A program made the translations under genes and the position numbers. The notes beneath the pieces were generated by a model. That model ran no database searches. It was not told the DNA's origin and saw nothing but the letters and a program-made list of their open reading frames with translations. From an uncultured Prevotella sp. (GTDB taxonomy: Bacteria; Bacteroidota; Bacteroidia; Bacteroidales; Bacteroidaceae): a stretch of DNA of 64,000 nt. The stretch's first letter is position 1; each line of letters opens with the position of its first letter. This document shows, one piece after another, positions 61,001-64,000 of this stretch. The stretch spans positions 1 to 64,000 of the forward strand of contig ONHQ01000035.1 in NCBI GenBank assembly GCA_900317685.1. Direction: 5' to 3'.

Positions 61001-62564
61001 TAACCTTACGGGCGGAGCAAAAGTCTCGGGAGCTACCACCATCACACCTATTAATACAAGATACTACTTGACCGATGATTCCATCCGCTTTCTGGTGAAT
61101 GAGATTCAGTTTGTCGGTGACACCATCCGCGACCGGCTCGGCAACCGTGGGTTTCTCACCGGGTCGCTCTACCATACCCATCTCTCTCACCTCAGCTACG
61201 GCCTTCATGTCAAGGCCGACAACCTCTTGGGCTATGAGCTCGGTCCCGACGACGGCAATACCGTCTATGGCACTATAGCCGGCACCGGCACTGTCGACAT
61301 CAACGGCAAGCCTGGAGAAGTCGACATCAAAGTGGACGCCACACCTTCCCGCGGGTCTGTGATGTGTTACGACATCACCAGTCCGGAAGCCATTGGTACG
61401 CAAGAGTTTATCCAATGGGTATCGAGGGACTCCCTACAGGCGAGATTGGCCAATGCTCTGCCGCCCACAGACAACGACAGCGGAACGGAAAACGTGCCTA
61501 CCGACATACACATCAACTTCCTTATCCATGCCACACCCGACGCTACGCTGAAAATCATCATGGACAAGACAAGCGGTGACTATATCGACCTCAACGGCAC
61601 TGGCACCATTCGTGCCACCTATTATAATAAAGGTGGTGTGAACCTCTATGGCAACTATGTTGTAGATCGCGGCATCTATAAGCTGACCATCCAAAACATC
61701 ATCAAGCGTGATTTCACCTTCAGACAAGGCAGCACCATCACCTTCGGCGGTGATCCCGGTAGGGCCAGCCTCAACCTCGAAGCGCAATATATGCTCAACT
61801 CCGTGAATCTTGCCGACTTGCAACTGGGTCGCCGATTCTCAGGCAACAACATCCGCGTCAACTGCCTGATGAAGGTCACCGGTACCCCGTCGGATCCTAA
61901 GGTAGACTTCGACATGGACATGCCGACGGTCAGCGCCGATGTGAAGCAGATGATCTACAGCATCATCAACAGCGAGGACGAGATGAAGCAACAAGTGCTG
62001 TATCTGCTTGCTGTGGGCCGCTTCTACAACAAGACCGAAAACAATGCTCAAGATGCCGAGGCCAAGGAAAGCCAGACGACACTCGCCATGCAGAGCATTC
62101 TCAGCGGACAACTCAGCCAGCAAATCAACAACGTGCTTGGCTCGGTCGTGAAAAATAAGAATTGGAACTTTGGTGCCAACATCTCCACAGGTACAGAGGG
62201 TTGGAACAATGCCGAGTACGAAGGTATCCTCAGCGGCAGTCTCCTCAACAACCGGCTCCTCTTCAACGGGCAGTTCGGCTACCGCGACAATGCCGCCACA
62301 GCCAACCAATCGTTTATCGGCGATTTCGATATCCGCTACCTCATCGTGCCTAACGGCAATCTGAGCGTACGAATCTACAATCAGACCAACGACCGCTACT
62401 TCACCCGTAACTCCCTGAATACCCAAGGCGTTGGCTTTGTGATCAAACATGATTTCGACAGTTGGAAAGAGTTGTGGCACAGAAAAAAGCAAACATCACA
62501 AAGTCAGAAAGCAATGGGCACGAAAGATACAAAACAGACAAAGAAGAAAAAAAAGATTGAATGA
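58080..62564 (+). CDS. tamB: TamB-type translocation/assembly protein
   Basis: A 1494-residue envelope protein that would span the periplasm from the inner membrane, working with an Omp85 partner in outer-membrane protein or lipid transport. The N-terminal 25 residues form a membrane anchor (TVVWVLLTFYVTLTIAVNIP). An AsmA-like start follows (ASALSEKFGTKVCVGRIDVG), then a very long run of beta strands forming the predicted hydrophobic groove, and the C-terminal DUF490 domain from about 1130 (RGSVMCYDITSP, GTGTIRATYYNKGGVNLYGN, ITFGGDPGRASLNLEAQYML). The C-terminal tail is basic (TKDTKQTKKKKKIE). It is somewhat longer than E. coli TamB (1259). The likely partner is TamL at 38358-40598. Confidence 0.93.
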   Translation: MKWFRHTINTVVWVLLTFYVTLTIAVNIPAVQKYFGREVASALSEKFGTKVCVGRIDVGLFNRIIIDDVTMLDQQRHPMLRAGRISAKLDLLRLPHNEICITSAQLFGADIHINRATANAKPNYQFVVDSLASKDTTSHSQLNFQIHSLIIRRGALCYDQQDMPRMHTFDLNHLNIKNISTHILLSDLTKEAGSINIKKLSLSEQCGLDIKELTAKASMSKHKIALDHLFLRTPTSKVSLKEIVVNFLRKDNMIDWNTISYVGSIQPSVISTYDISCLTNKIKRSQDNIQFSTRFRGTKHHIAIENILFDVYPGNARKSSILHFGGDIRTSLNNRQPDWSIICHSLFINKEGKNIFNISLPAVADRLDHLAFTGNGRGKGTNQIQVSGALLSDAGNAKVTFKMDHQALIGYLETQRFNLQQITANKDLGVLAASIKVSGNLRQKIFQADGRIDRIDFKGYPYQHIDINGAYRNETFSGRCSINDPNIVATLESKDGISLSRHHYALEAEISRLRPSAVNLLKGKLGDTNYAVNLSANISGSSLNNLDGLLKITNFRAQRADESYELQSLQLKAGKSNNDHFVTMLSDFGHIEVTGQFDYATLLQSIQNVFVHQLPSIQTLTSFRYRPTHSNNFALTATILRDDWLRFFTGMDLNFLQPVSLTCSLDSKTEAIDCHIVAPDIAYNGGHYQNVNVIATSPNNQLNCRGSLTKMDDRGLGTDYQLQTTAVGNTLRTSLSMDNHAKKQRLRGQLNADMAFLTNEKNQVVASFDVKKSHLLVGDSVFTIHADQLTYSKKHLTIENLNIASNSQSVRIDGQASPNRDDSIIVELNNVNVEYILDLVNFHSVDFSGNVNGKAYLSSLFDTPKAKGDIVVSNFQFEEGNMGTLNANVKWNNEKKQIDIDAIAQDTMHTDRGIQDRRTVIKGYVSPKRNDISLTFNAENTRGEFLKGFCSNFMSNIDLSVNGKLSLWGDLKKLNLTGGAKVSGATTITPINTRYYLTDDSIRFLVNEIQFVGDTIRDRLGNRGFLTGSLYHTHLSHLSYGLHVKADNLLGYELGPDDGNTVYGTIAGTGTVDINGKPGEVDIKVDATPSRGSVMCYDITSPEAIGTQEFIQWVSRDSLQARLANALPPTDNDSGTENVPTDIHINFLIHATPDATLKIIMDKTSGDYIDLNGTGTIRATYYNKGGVNLYGNYVVDRGIYKLTIQNIIKRDFTFRQGSTITFGGDPGRASLNLEAQYMLNSVNLADLQLGRRFSGNNIRVNCLMKVTGTPSDPKVDFDMDMPTVSADVKQMIYSIINSEDEMKQQVLYLLAVGRFYNKTENNAQDAEAKESQTTLAMQSILSGQLSQQINNVLGSVVKNKNWNFGANISTGTEGWNNAEYEGILSGSLLNNRLLFNGQFGYRDNAATANQSFIGDFDIRYLIVPNGNLSVRIYNQTNDRYFTRNSLNTQGVGFVIKHDFDSWKELWHRKKQTSQSQKAMGTKDTKQTKKKKKIE

Positions 62565-62641
62565 CCGAAGATAATAATAAATCTAACAGAGCGAACACTC
62601 ATTTTTTAAATGAAAAACGCTCTCAATTCAGGCTTTTTTCT

Positions 62642-62649
62642 TAACTTTG
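62642..62649 (+). promoter_or_regulatory. -7 promoter element that fixes the next start
   Basis: TAACTTTG overlaps the first possible start (TTG at 62647) and lies 42 nt before the ATG at 62692, which begins a signal peptide. Confidence 0.6.
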
Positions 62650-62691
62650 TATTCTGTTAAAATGATAGGAACAGAAATAAAAACAGAAATA

Positions 62692-63165
62692 ATGAAAAAG
62701 ATTTGTTTAGCTGCTTTGCTCATGGTTTCCATGATGGCAAAAGCACAAAGCATTGGTAAAGTTCAGTTTGGCACTCCGCTGTCAGAAGCAAAGACAGAAA
62801 TCACAGCACAGATGGGCAATCCATCGAAAGCAACAGATCAGGAGCTTTGCTACACCAATAAGGTCTTCAATGGCTTCAAATGGAATGAGATCCACTTCTT
62901 TTTCAAGGACGGCAAACTCAACGAAGCCCGTTTCTATATGAATGTAAAGAATAAAGCCGCCGCTAAAGTTCAGGCCAAGAACGTCTCCAAAGTGTTGGGC
63001 AAAGACAATGTGATGACCGAGGACTATGAGGACGACGGTACTCCTTTCTATGCCGGTGGCAAATCTCCTGACGGCTTTGGACATCTCTTCACCATCTTCG
63101 TTTCACCGAGAGCCGGACGTTGGACAACCCAACTGCGTTACGGTCCTTTTGAATTGAAGCACTAA
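62692..63165 (+). CDS. Small secreted protein of unknown function
   Basis: From the ATG at 62692 a 157-residue protein with a clear signal peptide (KKICLAALLMVSMMAKAQ). The mature part has alternating strands (IGKVQFGTPLSEAKTEITAQ, then KWNEIHFFFKDGKLNEARFY) and two short Pro/Gly loops (DDGTPFYAGGKSPDGFG). The opening, a fixed distance from the signal and followed by a Gly-x-Pro type turn, recalls BamE/SmpA-like folds but is not enough to assign it. An ATG at 62662 is possible but would put 10 residues before the signal peptide. Confidence 0.75.
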   Translation: MKKICLAALLMVSMMAKAQSIGKVQFGTPLSEAKTEITAQMGNPSKATDQELCYTNKVFNGFKWNEIHFFFKDGKLNEARFYMNVKNKAAAKVQAKNVSKVLGKDNVMTEDYEDDGTPFYAGGKSPDGFGHLFTIFVSPRAGRWTTQLRYGPFELKH

Positions 63166-63188
63166 TCGTTTATCGACATTTTCCACAC

Positions 63189-63884
63189 ATGATTCCATTC
63201 TTATCAAAAGCCCTCTACCATCACGCTTTGCGATCCTATCGCCGCTGCGTGATGTCAGTTTGTCTCCTTCTCGCGTGTTGTGCACCTCTTCAGTCACAGT
63301 CCCTGACAGAGATATGGAGAGCCATGCCTGACAGTATTGTCCCCTATCTCAACCACGACCAGAGAGCAGAGATGCCAAGTTATGCCTCTATGCACGTCGA
63401 TGGCACCATTGACAACCAGTTAGGAGGGAAAAGCAGAATGGACACTTTGACCGCTGATTTCACTGAAGTTAAGCTCAATGAGGCAACTACCCTGCAAATG
63501 AAGTTGCTGCCGACAGTGAATCGTGATACTGTCGTCTGCCTGTTGACAACCTGGACAAGCGGTGACAATGGCGAGAGCAAGATACAGTTTTTCACACCTC
63601 AGTGGCAGCCACTTTCTGTTCAACGCTTCCTCGGGGTGTCTTCACTGCAGGACTTCGCTGACCAGCTGACCATACGACCGGATCATCTCAGCACAACAGA
63701 ATACGAGAAACTGAAAGCTATGATCGACCCGGTCATGGTAGAAGCGTCTCTCCATGCTGAAAGCGATGAACTGTCACTCCGTCTTTCTCTGCCTCTTCTC
63801 TCCAAAGAAGACAAGGAGAAGGTCAAGGCCATTCTTGCATCGGCGCAATTAAAGTGGAGCAATGGAAAATTTGTCGGCAGATGA
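63189..63884 (+). CDS. DUF3256 family exported protein
   Basis: A 231-residue protein of a Bacteroidota family of unknown function. The signal sequence lies after a basic N-terminus (SVCLLLACCAPLQSQS), and the start could also be the internal Met at residue 22 (MSVCLLLACC), which would be a more normal signal. The mature part has LTEIWRAMPDSIVPYLNHDQ, the family's hallmark, and VCLLTTWTSGDNGESKIQFF. It begins 23 nt after the previous gene, suggesting cotranscription. Confidence 0.85.
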   Translation: MIPFLSKALYHHALRSYRRCVMSVCLLLACCAPLQSQSLTEIWRAMPDSIVPYLNHDQRAEMPSYASMHVDGTIDNQLGGKSRMDTLTADFTEVKLNEATTLQMKLLPTVNRDTVVCLLTTWTSGDNGESKIQFFTPQWQPLSVQRFLGVSSLQDFADQLTIRPDHLSTTEYEKLKAMIDPVMVEASLHAESDELSLRLSLPLLSKEDKEKVKAILASAQLKWSNGKFVGR

Positions 63885-63931
63885 TGCGACAGGACTAATA
63901 ACACTAAAGACCAATCATAAAAAACACGACT

Positions 63932-64000
63932 ATGAACTTAAAAGTGCGTTTGGCATTCATGAATTTCCTGCAGTTTGCTGTCTGGGGTGCCTATCTTACT
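63932..64000 (+). CDS. Start of a nucleoside-permease-like MFS transporter (partial)
   Basis: The frame from the ATG at 63932 runs off the right edge. Its 23 residues (MNLKVRLAFMNFLQFAVWGA) match the beginning of NupG-type nucleoside:H+ symporters, which open with a Met-Asn-Leu-Lys stretch and a first span rich in Phe and Trp. Only the first span is visible. Confidence 0.7.
   Translation, partial: MNLKVRLAFMNFLQFAVWGAYLT

Overview
The window is a stretch of chromosome from a Bacteroidota bacterium, most likely Prevotellaceae (Prevotella in the broad sense). The evidence is: promoters of the Bacteroidota type (-7 TAnnTTTG, often with a -33 TTTG about 19-20 nt upstream) in front of many genes; a Rho factor with a long Asn/Gln/acidic insert; lineage-restricted families (DUF3127, DUF4295, PorD/DUF4835, DUF3256, a lipoprotein TamA variant); and a complete Na+-translocating NQR operon. 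Ribosome-binding sites are weak, so starts were chosen from promoters, signal peptides and family alignment. Most of the region is core housekeeping DNA.

Layout: 1-2.1 kb, tail of an unknown gene and a lone IS66-type transposase. 2.2-6.8 kb, rpsA (S1), rho, and three identical tRNA-Lys(CTT) genes. 6.9-11.3 kb, a ftsY-rimO-HU operon ending in a striking HU/membrane/LysM fusion protein. 11.4-18.5 kb, an OB-type DUF3127 protein, dnaN, a DnaQ-like exonuclease, porD-like gene, recN, and a degenerate trypsin-like protease with TPRs. 18.6-25.0 kb (minus), one probable operon: DMP19 protein, smpB, metH, map, tsaD, pncC-like. 25.1-26.5 kb, a small envelope protein and a gene-poor stretch with a 22-bp tandem repeat. 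26.5-32.8 kb (minus), a purF-carA-carB operon joining nucleotide and arginine precursor synthesis. 32.9-38.3 kb, an orphan Wza-like exporter, uxaC, ansA, the rpmB-rpmG-DUF4295 ribosomal operon, and a WalJ-type metallo-hydrolase. 38.4-45.8 kb, TamL, an rRNA methyltransferase, a membrane protein, hisB and sucCD. 46.2-51.5 kb, an accessory redox/catabolic cluster (MFS transporter, flavin reductase-like, ketopantoate reductase-like, nitroreductase, tannase) in visible decay: its AraC regulator has an internal deletion and its tannase gene carries an in-frame amber codon at the signal peptide. 52.0-57.9 kb (minus), nqrABCDEF. 58.1-64 kb, a very large TamB, two small secreted proteins and the start of a nucleoside-permease-like transporter.

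Functional links: TamL and TamB should act together in outer-membrane protein or lipid assembly although they are 18 kb apart. The most unusual gene is the HU-TM-LysM fusion at 9575-11284, whose architecture would place a DNA-binding domain in the cytoplasm and a peptidoglycan-binding domain in the periplasm, joined by a repeat-rich acidic linker. All functional calls rest on reading the sequence; no database search was run.
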